NCBI GenBank assembly: GCA_900552295.1
Contig: URZB01000052.1
Location: forward strand, 1 to 9,183
Length of the DNA: 9,183 bases
Reading direction: 5' to 3'
Origin: an uncultured Collinsella sp.
GTDB taxonomy: Bacteria; Actinomycetota; Coriobacteriia; Coriobacteriales; Coriobacteriaceae
Made by a program: the position numbers and the translations under genes
Notes under the pieces: generated by a model
The model's input: only the letters and a program-made list of their open reading frames with translations
Database searches by the model: none
What the model was told of the DNA's origin: nothing
In this document: positions 1-5,407 of the stretch, one piece after another
Numbering within the stretch: the first letter of the stretch is position 1
Layout of the letters: every line of letters begins with the position of its first letter

Positions 1-16
1 CAGTCCTGCGCAAGAC

Positions 17-42
17 GAAGGCCACATTAAGTGGCCTTCTTT
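17..42 (+). terminator. Rho-independent terminator of a gene upstream of the window
   Basis: A perfect 9-bp stem, GAAGGCCAC (17-25) against GTGGCCTTC (31-39), encloses the 5-base loop ATTAA and is followed by a short T-rich tail (TCTTTG). This is the usual form of an intrinsic terminator on the plus strand. It presumably ends a gene lying left of position 1, of which no recognisable part remains here. Confidence 0.75.
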
Positions 43-144
43 GCGTGCGGAACTCATTTTGAGCAAGCACCCGCCCTGCCGGGGCTCCCGGGTTCTGCAA
101 CGACTCGGCCGTTCGGGTCAGGTAGGCTGAATGGAATAGAGTGA
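43..144 (+). other. Unassigned GC-rich segment between two terminators
   Basis: About 100 bases lie between two plus-strand terminators, with no convincing open reading frame. A small hairpin is visible, GACTCG (102-107) with CGGGTC (114-119), containing one G-U pair. The stretch CCGGGGCTCCCGGG nearby is also self-complementary. I see no tRNA, RNase P, SRP or known riboswitch signature. It could be the body of a small RNA ending at the second terminator, or merely spacer before a back-up terminator. No clear promoter was found inside it. Confidence 0.3.
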
Positions 145-174
145 ATGGGCGCGCCGTTTGCACGCCCATTTTTT
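145..174 (+). terminator. Second Rho-independent terminator
   Basis: ATGGGCG (145-151) pairs with CGCCCAT (163-169). The stem runs directly into six T residues (169-174). The shape and U-tract are stronger than those of the terminator at 17-42. Two terminators in tandem insulate the metal-ATPase operon from upstream transcription, or the second belongs to a short transcript between them. Confidence 0.75.
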
Positions 175-232
175 GTGGATGTGGCGCAGGGGCGGTCCCC
201 TTGGTCACATCGCGCCTCAAGATTTCCAAAAA

Positions 233-275
233 GTTAACCTTTGTTGACCTTAATAGTTAGATAAACTAAACTATT
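233..275 (+). promoter_or_regulatory. Promoter with overlapping candidate metalloregulator operator
   Basis: A sigma-A type promoter is visible: -35 TTGACC (244-249), 17-base spacer, -10 TAAACT (267-272). An imperfect palindrome at 252-275 covers most of the spacer and the whole -10: AATAGTTAG, five bases (ATAAA), then CTAAACTATT, with one unpaired base. The reverse strand reads TTAGTTTATCTAACTA, which loosely resembles DtxR/IdeR/MntR boxes (TTAGGTTA-type half-sites). A 10-bp direct repeat, GTTAACCT (233-240) and GTTGACCT (243-250), sits just upstream and overlaps the -35. The region is much more AT-rich than its surroundings. Seen: promoter and palindrome. Inferred: repression of the downstream metal operon by a metal-sensing regulator. 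Confidence 0.6.
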
Positions 276-359
276 TTCTAAAAGTGTGCTCGAGCAAACT
301 TATTTACTCGGGTGCTGAGGCACCGTGCCGCGTCCAATGCGGCAAAAGGGAGAAGCAAC

Positions 360-605
360 ATGAAGAAGTCGACGTTCAATACCCTGCTTGTCGGTGGCGG
401 TTTTCTGCTTGGCACGGCCGGCATCAAGCTGCTTACCAGCGCTCCGGTCAAGAATGCCTGCGTGCAGGGTATCGCGTGCGGCATGCGCATCAAGAACGGC
501 TACCAGGACATGGTCGAGCAGGCCAAGGCTAATGTCGACGACATGGTTGCCGAGGCGGCCTACATCACCCAGAGCGAGGCCGCTGCTGACGAGGCAGCAG
601 AGTAA
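360..605 (+). CDS. Small membrane-anchored protein, DUF6110-like; possible FezA-type partner of the ATPase
   Basis: An 81-residue protein. The ATG at 360 is chosen because AAGGGAG (346-352) lies 7 bases upstream; an in-frame GTG at 312 has no such site. Residues about 8-27 form one hydrophobic, glycine-rich segment (LLVGGGFLLGTAGIKLL), followed by a short stretch with two cysteines (NACVQGIACG, about 33-42). The acidic, alanine-rich, helical tail ends in EAAADEAAE. This matches small DUF6110-type proteins encoded beside P-type ATPases (recalled from memory, not searched). The stop is 18 bases before the ATPase start, so the two are probably co-transcribed. In ferrosome operons a small membrane protein (FezA) precedes a P1B-6 ATPase (FezB); by position and shape this gene could be the equivalent. 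No enzymatic motif is present. A role as membrane-shaping or ATPase-accessory protein is inference. Confidence 0.7.
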   Translation: MKKSTFNTLLVGGGFLLGTAGIKLLTSAPVKNACVQGIACGMRIKNGYQDMVEQAKANVDDMVAEAAYITQSEAAADEAAE

Positions 606-623
606 CGCTCCCAGGCACAAACT

Positions 624-2699
624 ATGAGATTCTCGATTATTAGCGAGATCCCCGGCAGGACCCGTCTTCAATTGGCGGGTCCTGTGCCAGAGAGCGATCT
701 CGATGCACTTCTTAAGCTTGGCGGCGACATCGATGGCGTGCATAAGGTGCGCGTGTATGGCCGCATTGGCCAGATGGCGCTGGAGTACGACGAGCCGCGC
801 CGCGCGAGCGTGCTCGATGCCTTGGGCGCGCTCGATGCTCAAGCTATCGCCGACGCAAAGACGGGTTACGTGATGCAGCTTGAGCCACGCAAGCACAAGC
901 TCGTCATGGATCTTGCCACACTTATCGGCGCCCACTACGCGCGCCGCTGGTTTTTGCCGACGCCTCTGCGTGCGGTGTTTGTCGTGGCCGGTTACATGGC
1001 ATTTTTGCGCGCTGCCCTTCATGAGCTGGCGCAGCCGCGCCTGACCGTTCCCGTGCTCGACGCTTCGGCCATCGGCATTTCGTTCGTCAAGCGTGATGTT
1101 GACACCGCGGGCCAGACGATGTTTCTGCTCAACGTGGGCGAGCTGCTCGAGGACTACACCCGCGCCATGAGCGAAAACGAGCTCATCAACTCGCTGCTCG
1201 ATGTGCCCGACAAGGCGCAAAAGGTCGTCGGCGACACCGAGGTAAGTGTTGCCGCGACCGAGCTTGAGCCCGGCGACTTGGTCGCCGTTCGCACCGGCAT
1301 GTCCATCTGCATCGACGGCGTGGTCGAGCAGGGAAGCGCCATGGTCAACCAAGCGACCCTGACCGGCGAGCCGCTGGCCGTCGAGCGCAGCGTGGGCGAC
1401 GACGTGTTCGCCGGCACCGTCGTGGAAGACGGCAGCATCTTGGTGCGCGTGCGCGCCAATACGGCGCAGACCAAGTTGCGCTCGATCGTCTCTCTCGTGC
1501 AGACGGCCGACTCGCTCAAGTCCGAGGGCCAGTCGCATATGGAGGACCTTGCCAACAAGATCGTCCCGTGGAACTTCCTGCTCGCGGGCCTGGTTGCGCT
1601 TACCACCCGCAGCCTCATCAAGACCTCAGCGGCACTGATGGTCGACTACTCGTGCGCACTCAAGCTCACGGGTTCCGTCGCCGTCATGACCGCTATGAGC
1701 GATGCCGCCAAGATGGGCGTCATGGTCAAGGGTGCGAAGTATTTTGAGTCGTTTGCCAAGGCCGACACCATTGTGTTTGATAAGACCGGCACGTTGACCG
1801 AGGCACAGCCGCGTCTTGCTTGCGTGCTCACCACCGATGGCTGGAGTGAGGACGAGATCCTGCGCCTTTCCGCTTGCTTGGAGGAGCATTTTCCGCATCC
1901 GGTGGCACGCGCCGTGGTCAATGCGGCACGCGAGCGCGGGCTCGAGCATCGCGAGCGTCACGCTGCGGTCGAGTATATTGTGGCGCATGGTATCGCTTCG
2001 TCCATCGAAGGGCGTCGCGCGATTATCGGCTCGGCACACTTTGTGTTTGAGGATGAGGGCGCGCAGCTCGAGTCCGACATTAAGGAGCAAATCGAGTCCC
2101 AGATGCAGGGCCTGTCGCCGCTGTATCTGGCGGTCGATGGCACCGTTGTGGGCGTGCTCGGTATCGAGGACCCGCTCAAGGCCGGGGTCCGCGAGGCCAT
2201 CGCCGACTTGCACGCGTTGGGCGTTAAGCACGTGGTCATGCTCACGGGCGACTCGGAGCGCACAGCCGAGCGCATTGCTCGCGAGGCAGGTGTCGACGAG
2301 TTTAAGGCCGAGCTGCTGCCCGAGGACAAGTACGCGTATGTGGAGCGCATTAAGAGCGAGGGGCGCCATGTTGCCATGGTGGGCGACGGCGTCAACGACT
2401 CACCGGCGCTGGGCTTGGCCGATGTGGGCCTGGCCATGGGTGGCGGAAGTGACATCGCCAAGGAGGTCGCCGATATCATCCTGACCGATACGGATCTCGC
2501 CGCGATCGTGCGCCTGCGCCGCATGAGCCAGGGGCTTATCGACCGTCTGACGAGTTCGTATTCCAAGGTGATGCTCACCAACTCAGCACTCTTGGCACTG
2601 GGCATTACCGGCATGATTACTCCGCAGACGTCGTCACTACTGCACAACGGCTCAACGATCGCCTACAGCTTGGGCAACGCGAAGGCGTACCTGCATTAG
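624..2699 (+). CDS. P1B-type heavy-metal-transporting ATPase, FezB-like (P1B-6 candidate)
   Basis: A 691-residue membrane ATPase that would couple ATP hydrolysis to metal transport. The N-terminus (about 1-60) is an HMA-like fold with an IPGRTRL stretch but no CxxC metal site. Hydrophobic helices follow from about residue 112. Actuator motif TGE is at 247-249, a membrane pair at about 316-360, phosphorylation motif DKTGT with Asp386, the P1B-specific HP at 425-426, TGD at 541-543 and hinge GDGVND at 587-592; hydrophobic helices close the C-terminus. All catalytic motifs are intact. The odd point is the metal-site helix: where copper or zinc pumps have CPC, this protein has Ser-Cys344-Ala-Leu-Lys347-Leu, lacking the proline and second cysteine. 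That, with the small upstream gene, points to the divergent P1B-6 group that includes ferrosome FezB; substrate (probably iron) is inferred. The ribosome site is weak (AGG near 613), suggesting coupling to the gene upstream. Confidence 0.9.
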   Translation: MRFSIISEIPGRTRLQLAGPVPESDLDALLKLGGDIDGVHKVRVYGRIGQMALEYDEPRRASVLDALGALDAQAIADAKTGYVMQLEPRKHKLVMDLATLIGAHYARRWFLPTPLRAVFVVAGYMAFLRAALHELAQPRLTVPVLDASAIGISFVKRDVDTAGQTMFLLNVGELLEDYTRAMSENELINSLLDVPDKAQKVVGDTEVSVAATELEPGDLVAVRTGMSICIDGVVEQGSAMVNQATLTGEPLAVERSVGDDVFAGTVVEDGSILVRVRANTAQTKLRSIVSLVQTADSLKSEGQSHMEDLANKIVPWNFLLAGLVALTTRSLIKTSAALMVDYSCALKLTGSVAVMTAMSDAAKMGVMVKGAKYFESFAKADTIVFDKTGTLTEAQPRLACVLTTDGWSEDEILRLSACLEEHFPHPVARAVVNAARERGLEHRERHAAVEYIVAHGIASSIEGRRAIIGSAHFVFEDEGAQLESDIKEQIESQMQGLSPLYLAVDGTVVGVLGIEDPLKAGVREAIADLHALGVKHVVMLTGDSERTAERIAREAGVDEFKAELLPEDKYAYVERIKSEGRHVAMVGDGVNDSPALGLADVGLAMGGGSDIAKEVADIILTDTDLAAIVRLRRMSQGLIDRLTSSYSKVMLTNSALLALGITGMITPQTSSLLHNGSTIAYSLGNAKAYLH

Positions 2700-2723
2700 C
2701 AGACGGGTTCGTCCACATTATCT

Positions 2724-2770
2724 GGCCTGCGCCCAGACGGCATCGGTGTCGTCTGGGCGCAGGCCTTTTT
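2724..2770 (+). terminator. Strong terminator of the metal-ATPase operon
   Basis: A perfect 16-bp stem, GGCCTGCGCCCAGACG (2724-2739) against its complement (2750-2765), with a 10-base loop and TTTTT (2766-2770). It lies 24 bases after the ATPase stop and abuts the stop codon of the convergent minus-strand gene. The minus-strand side lacks a good U-tract, so it works mainly for the plus strand. Confidence 0.9.
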
Positions 2771-3203
2771 AGGCAAGTGCAGCTTTGATGGCGGGACTTT
2801 CTGCGAGCTGCTCGGCTGCCTTTTCGTCGGAATCGTTTAGTGCTGCCAGACTGCGGTAGACCCACTCGTTGACCTGGGTGTTCTTGACGCCTGCGGTCTG
2901 CATAAGGGCGCCTACCTCGCGGATTGCTGCGAACAGATCGGCCTTGGGACCCGCGAGCTCGACCTCGATGCCGTGGTAGGCGGCCACGCCGCGGTTCTCA
3001 CTCACGTGGTCGATAAAGCCCTCGACGGTCTCAAGCTGCTGGGCGAGAGCTGCATCATCGTCAGCGTCCAGCGCAACAAGGGCGTTCGAAACCGTGAGGG
3101 CGGGATGTCCGCAGGGGACAAAGCCTTCGATGACATCCATAGCTTCGGTAATGGTTGAGCCCAGGCCTGCGAGGGCATTGACGAGTTGCTGCTTGGTATC
3201 CAT
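2769..3203 (-). CDS. Hypothetical protein, 144 residues, family not recognised
   Basis: I do not recognise this family. The protein starts MDTKQQLVNALAGLGSTI and is acidic, soluble and mostly alpha-helical by composition. There is no signal peptide, no membrane segment and a single cysteine (FVPCGHPAL, about residue 31). The C-terminus is rich in Ala, Glu and Lys. The start is supported by GAAAGGA (minus strand, 3209-3215) 5 bases upstream of the ATG and by a -10-like TATATT further upstream. It converges on the ATPase operon and ends inside that operon's terminator region. Codon use resembles its neighbours, so it is likely a real native gene. The cores GFVPCGHPAL and GVAAYHGIEVELAG look the most likely conserved segments, but no function can be assigned. 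Confidence 0.75.
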   Translation of the reverse strand: MDTKQQLVNALAGLGSTITEAMDVIEGFVPCGHPALTVSNALVALDADDDAALAQQLETVEGFIDHVSENRGVAAYHGIEVELAGPKADLFAAIREVGALMQTAGVKNTQVNEWVYRSLAALNDSDEKAAEQLAESPAIKAALA

Positions 3204-3239
3204 AACGGTCCTTTCGACGGGTCAATTTTGCTTGGCGAA

Positions 3240-3245
3240 AATATA
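3240..3245 (-). promoter_or_regulatory. Probable -10 element for the minus-strand hypothetical gene
   Basis: Read on the minus strand, TATATT lies about 37 bases upstream of the ATG, giving a short leader of about 30 bases that carries the ribosome site. The candidate -35 (TTTTGC, 16 bases further upstream) is poor, so this call rests on the -10 alone. Confidence 0.4.
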
Positions 3246-3335
3246 CGTGACGCGATCGGTAGCAAAAGTGCGAAGTGCGGCGCACATTGGGGTCTTCACA
3301 GCTCGTGCATAGAACAGCTGCCTGCTTTCAGAACG

Positions 3336-3344
3336 TGGTAAGAT
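3336..3344 (+). promoter_or_regulatory. Extended -10 promoter of ssrA
   Basis: TGGTAAGAT fits an extended -10 (TGn followed by a TATAAT-like hexamer). No good -35 lies 16-18 bases upstream, which is common for extended -10 promoters. Transcription would start near 3351, about 90 bases before the mature tmRNA 5' end. Confidence 0.5.
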
Positions 3345-3350
3345 AACTCA

Positions 3351-3442
3351 TCACAAGCGGGGCTCGCCCCGTATGTTCCTTGAAAAGTCGACGGTTATCG
3401 GGTGTTTGTAGGCCCGATACCATCCAGACTTTCCCGACATTC
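3351..3442 (+). other. Structured 5' leader of pre-tmRNA
   Basis: Between the likely start of transcription and the mature tmRNA lie three possible hairpins. They are CGGGG/CCCCG (3358-3362 with 3367-3371), TATCGGG/CCCGATA (3396-3402 with 3413-3419), and CCCGA/TCGGG (3433-3437 with 3441-3445). The last overlaps the first bases of mature tmRNA. No open reading frame is evident. The leader would be removed by RNase P at 3443. Confidence 0.45.
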
Positions 3443-3806
3443 GGGGGCGACTGGTTTCGACACGATAGCTCTGAGAGAGGAAGCAAGCCGAGGTCTCCTC
3501 GCCTCGTTAAACAGGGGTACCGTCAAATTGAATTGACAACAACTCTTCTTTTGAGCCTATGGCTCTCGCTGCTTAATTTATAGCGGCGCGTCAACCCGGT
3601 GATTTCCCCGACACCGGCGCGACGTCATTTTAGGGGAATGCTCCCGCGCACGTAATCGGTATGGCGCGGGCTAAGACCGAACCGGTTGGGATGCCGCGAG
3701 CGTGTCGCTGCGCGCAAAGCGTCCGAGACTAAACCAGCGACTGAGCTTGGAGATGCCAATCAGGGGGCTTTCGTGGACCGGAGTTCGATTCTCCGCGCCT
3801 CCACCA
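3443..3806 (+). ncRNA. ssrA: Transfer-messenger RNA (tmRNA, SsrA)
   Basis: A one-piece tmRNA of 364 bases that rescues ribosomes stalled on broken mRNAs and tags the incomplete protein for degradation. The 5' end GGGGGCG pairs with CGCCTCC at the 3' end (one G-U pair) to form the alanine-tRNA-like acceptor stem. It is followed by a GACTGGTTTCGACA start typical of tmRNA. The 3' part has the T arm (CGGAG, TTCGATT, CTCCG) and an encoded ACCA tail at 3803-3806. A tag reading frame ends in the classic Ala-Leu-Ala-Ala stop. The middle holds GC-rich inverted repeats expected of the pseudoknots (for example GCGCGGGCT-type stems around 3640-3670). It is flanked by its own promoter and terminator, so it is an independent transcription unit. 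Confidence 0.95.
3535..3576 (+). other. tmRNA proteolysis-tag reading frame
   Basis: In this frame the codons read DNNSSFEPMALAA then TAA (3574-3576). An in-frame TGA at 3529-3531 limits the resume codon to ATT (3532) or GAC (3535). The ending ALAA is the degradation signal recognised by ClpXP and related proteases in many bacteria. The interior (SSFEPM) is unlike the E. coli tag ANDENYALAA. Which codon is first cannot be fixed from sequence alone. Confidence 0.75.
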
Positions 3807-3813
3807 GAAGTAA

Positions 3814-3848
3814 CAGGCAGGTAGATACTCATATCTACCTGCCTTTTT
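3814..3848 (+). terminator. ssrA terminator
   Basis: A 12-13 bp perfect stem, AGGCAGGTAGAT (3815-3826) with ATCTACCTGCCT (3833-3844), a 4-6 base loop, and five T residues (3844-3848). It begins 8 bases after the CCA end of tmRNA. Confidence 0.9.
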
Positions 3849-3850
3849 AT

Positions 3851-3880
3851 TTCTGGTCCGCACCGCGGAGAATCGAACTC
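3851..3880 (-). repeat. Inverted partial copy of the tmRNA 3' end
   Basis: CGCGGAGAATCGAACTC (3864-3880) is an exact 17-base reverse complement of the tmRNA T-arm region (3781-3797). TTCTGGT (3851-3857) is the exact reverse complement of the ACCAGAA tail (3803-3809). The bases between (6 here, 5 in tmRNA) do not match. With the terminator in the middle, 3781-3880 is one large interrupted palindrome. On the minus strand the copy reads like a tRNA 3' end with T arm and ACCA, but no 5' half of a tRNA is present, so it is a fragment and not a gene. The 3' ends of tmRNA genes are common integration sites, so this may be a recombination remnant; that is inference. Confidence 0.7.
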
Positions 3881-3925
3881 TGTGCAGGGCGCGGGCGTAA
3901 AGAAAACGCCTTGGCAACGCAGACC

Positions 3926-4248
3926 GGGACACGCTTTCCCGATGGCAGCCCAGGCGGAAAGCACGTCCCGGAATCCGCGCTCAGACTGAGATGTAGTTTC
4001 CGGATGATGCCTCAAGCGGAAACCGCATCCCGGAATCGAGCCGTAGAGTGGGACATGCTTTCCCAATGGCAGCTCAAGCGGAAAGTACATCCCGGAATCC
4101 TCGTTCGGAATGGGATGCAGTTTCCAAATGAATGGCTAGCGGAAAGTTCATCCCGGAATCCGCGCTCAGAACGGGACGCGCTTTCCCAGCGGCGGTCCAA
4201 GCGGAAAGCGCATCCCGGAATCCCGCCTCAAACTGGGACACACTTTCC
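3926..4248. repeat. 62-bp tandem array of imperfect palindromes (five units plus a half)
   Basis: A left arm of the form GGGAYRYGCTTTCC starts at 3926, 3988, 4050, 4112, 4173 and 4235, a period of 62, 62, 62, 61 and 62 bases. In each of the first five units a right arm GGAAAGCRCATCCC, the inverted form of the left, follows after a 15-16 base spacer: 3956-3969, 4018-4031, 4080-4093, 4141-4154 and 4203-4216. The sixth unit has only the left arm. Spacers (many ending CTCAAGC or similar) and the 18-base linkers (all starting GGAATC) are related between units, so whole units were duplicated and then diverged. The best stem is unit 5, with one mismatch in 14. The period is not a multiple of three, so the array is not coding. 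Function unknown: REP-like element, protein-binding array, or structured leader for the phospholipase gene 87 bases downstream. Confidence 0.9.
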
Positions 4249-4335
4249 GCTTCACCTACCGCCTCGAAAAACCTGCGCGCTCGCCATCCCAAAACTGGGT
4301 AGAAGAAAGCCAAAACGCAATCGCAGGAGGTCAAT

Positions 4336-5214
4336 ATGACTGCAGAAGATAAGGCAAAGAACGCCGGCAAGGTCGCGCTCGTCCTGGAGGGCGGCAGCTT
4401 CCGCGGGCAATTTACCGCAGGCGTGCTCGACGTCCTCATGGAGGCTGGCGTCGAGATTCCGGCGGTATATGGCGTATCGGCCGGCGCCCTCAACGGCGTG
4501 AACTACAAGTCGCACCAGATCGGCCGTGCCAACCGCATCAACCTGGCTTTCTGCAATGACAATCGCTTCATGGGCGCCGCATCGTTTGCGTCCACGGGTT
4601 CCATCGTGGGTTACGACTTTATCTTCAACGATGTCCAGGACCGCCTGGATCCCTTTGACAACGAGACGTTCGACGCGAGCCCCATCGAGATGTACGCCGT
4701 CGCGACGGACATGCTCTTTGGAACCGCCACGTACCTCCCGGTCAAAAGCGCCGTGCTCGATCTCGACGCCGTGCGCGCATCGACCTCGTTGCCACTGGTG
4801 ACGCCGCCGGTCGAGATTGACGGGCACAAATATGTCGACGGCGGCGTGGCCGATTCGGTCCCCATCGAGCATGTGCTCGAGGAGGCGGGCTTCGATCGCG
4901 CGGTTGTCATTGTCACGCAGGACCGCTCGTACGAGAAAAAGCCCTACGAGTTTATGCCTGCCGCGCGCGCCCGCTATGCCGACTACCCCTATCTGCTCGA
5001 GGCTATCGAGACGCGCCACGACCGTTATAACATCCAGCGCATGCATCTGTGGAAGTATGAGCGCGAGGGCCGTGCGCTGGTCGTTGCTCCGCAAAAGCCG
5101 GTCGAGGTCGGCCATGTCGAGCACGATTCGGCAAAGCTTTTGGACCTGTATATCCAGGGCCGTCAGGAGGCAAAGCGCCTGCTCGCGGAAATCCAAGAGT
5201 TCGTTGAGCGCTAG
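4336..5214 (+). CDS. Patatin-like phospholipase family protein
   Basis: A 292-residue predicted lipid acyl hydrolase with the Ser-Asp dyad of the patatin fold. The oxyanion-hole loop is LEGGSFRGQF (residues 17-26, Arg23), close to the family GGGxRG. The nucleophile elbow is GVSAG (46-50, Ser48). The catalytic Asp168 lies in DGG (168-170, YVDGGVADSVP). All three are intact. No signal peptide or membrane helix is evident, so the protein is likely cytoplasmic or peripheral to the membrane. The length suits compact bacterial YjjU-like patatins, with a C-terminal helical region after about residue 200. The start is well supported by AGGAGGT (4325-4331) 4 bases before ATG. It stands alone: no clear promoter was found in the 87 bases before it and no terminator after it. 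Substrate is unknown; phospholipid or lysophospholipid is inferred from the family. Confidence 0.9.
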   Translation: MTAEDKAKNAGKVALVLEGGSFRGQFTAGVLDVLMEAGVEIPAVYGVSAGALNGVNYKSHQIGRANRINLAFCNDNRFMGAASFASTGSIVGYDFIFNDVQDRLDPFDNETFDASPIEMYAVATDMLFGTATYLPVKSAVLDLDAVRASTSLPLVTPPVEIDGHKYVDGGVADSVPIEHVLEEAGFDRAVVIVTQDRSYEKKPYEFMPAARARYADYPYLLEAIETRHDRYNIQRMHLWKYEREGRALVVAPQKPVEVGHVEHDSAKLLDLYIQGRQEAKRLLAEIQEFVER

Positions 5215-5313
5215 CGACGGCGAACCCTCAAAAAATGACAACAGCTAAAGAGCTGGAAAATCACGGCTCGTGGATGACATGTGCAGAAACTCTGGTCGGA
5301 GCCAAAATACCTG

Positions 5314-5341
5314 TTGACTCGTACGGCGAGCGGGGTAATAT
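5314..5341 (+). promoter_or_regulatory. Promoter of rplM-rpsI
   Basis: TTGACT (5314-5319), a 16-base spacer and TAATAT (5336-5341) form a good vegetative promoter. Transcription would start near 5348, leaving a leader of about 60 bases before rplM. Confidence 0.65.
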
Positions 5342-5347
5342 GGACGG

Positions 5348-5379
5348 GTTACTTGCAGAGCCCCGTGAATCTCTGTAAC
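5348..5379 (+). promoter_or_regulatory. Hairpin in the rplM mRNA leader, possible L13 autoregulatory site
   Basis: GTTA (5348-5351) and CAGAG (5356-5360), separated by the four-base bulge CTTG, pair with CTCTG and TAAC (5371-5379) around a 10-base loop. A bulged stem at the 5' end of a ribosomal-protein mRNA is the common form of autoregulatory leaders, and L13 leaders are known in other phyla. No match to a published L13 motif can be claimed from sight. Confidence 0.4.
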
Positions 5380-5407
5380 AACACGTACTGTACATGGAGG
5401 AGTCTAA

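Noticed and set aside
43..144. RNase P RNA, SRP RNA or T-box leader
   Set aside because: None of the conserved cores of those RNAs is present; only a short resemblance (GGTAGGCTGAATGG) was noticed.
300..1538. 412-residue minus-strand reading frame over the metal operon, and similar long shadows opposite the phospholipase and glmM
   Set aside because: High-GC codon bias gives long antisense frames. The plus-strand frames hold intact family motifs and the antisense ones hold none.
3857..3945. tRNA gene on the minus strand
   Set aside because: Only a T-arm-like and ACCA-ending 3' fragment is present, with a mismatched T stem. No D arm, anticodon arm or 5' acceptor strand can be found.
3926..4248. 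CRISPR array
   Set aside because: The whole 62-bp unit, including spacers and linkers, is related between copies. There are no unique spacers and no cas genes in the window.
3671..4339. Open reading frames on both strands across ssrA and the repeat array (up to 217 codons)
   Set aside because: They run through the tmRNA and a 62-bp repeat whose period is not a multiple of three, so the encoded peptide does not repeat. No ribosome sites support them, and the antisense peptides are typical spurious calls over tmRNA.
5242..5255. CAGCT/AGCTG hairpin as the phospholipase terminator
   Set aside because: Only 5 bp with no T-run, so too weak to call.
5235..5378. 47-codon reading frame upstream of rplM
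   Set aside because: No ribosome site, and it overlaps the rplM promoter and leader hairpin. It looks like chance.
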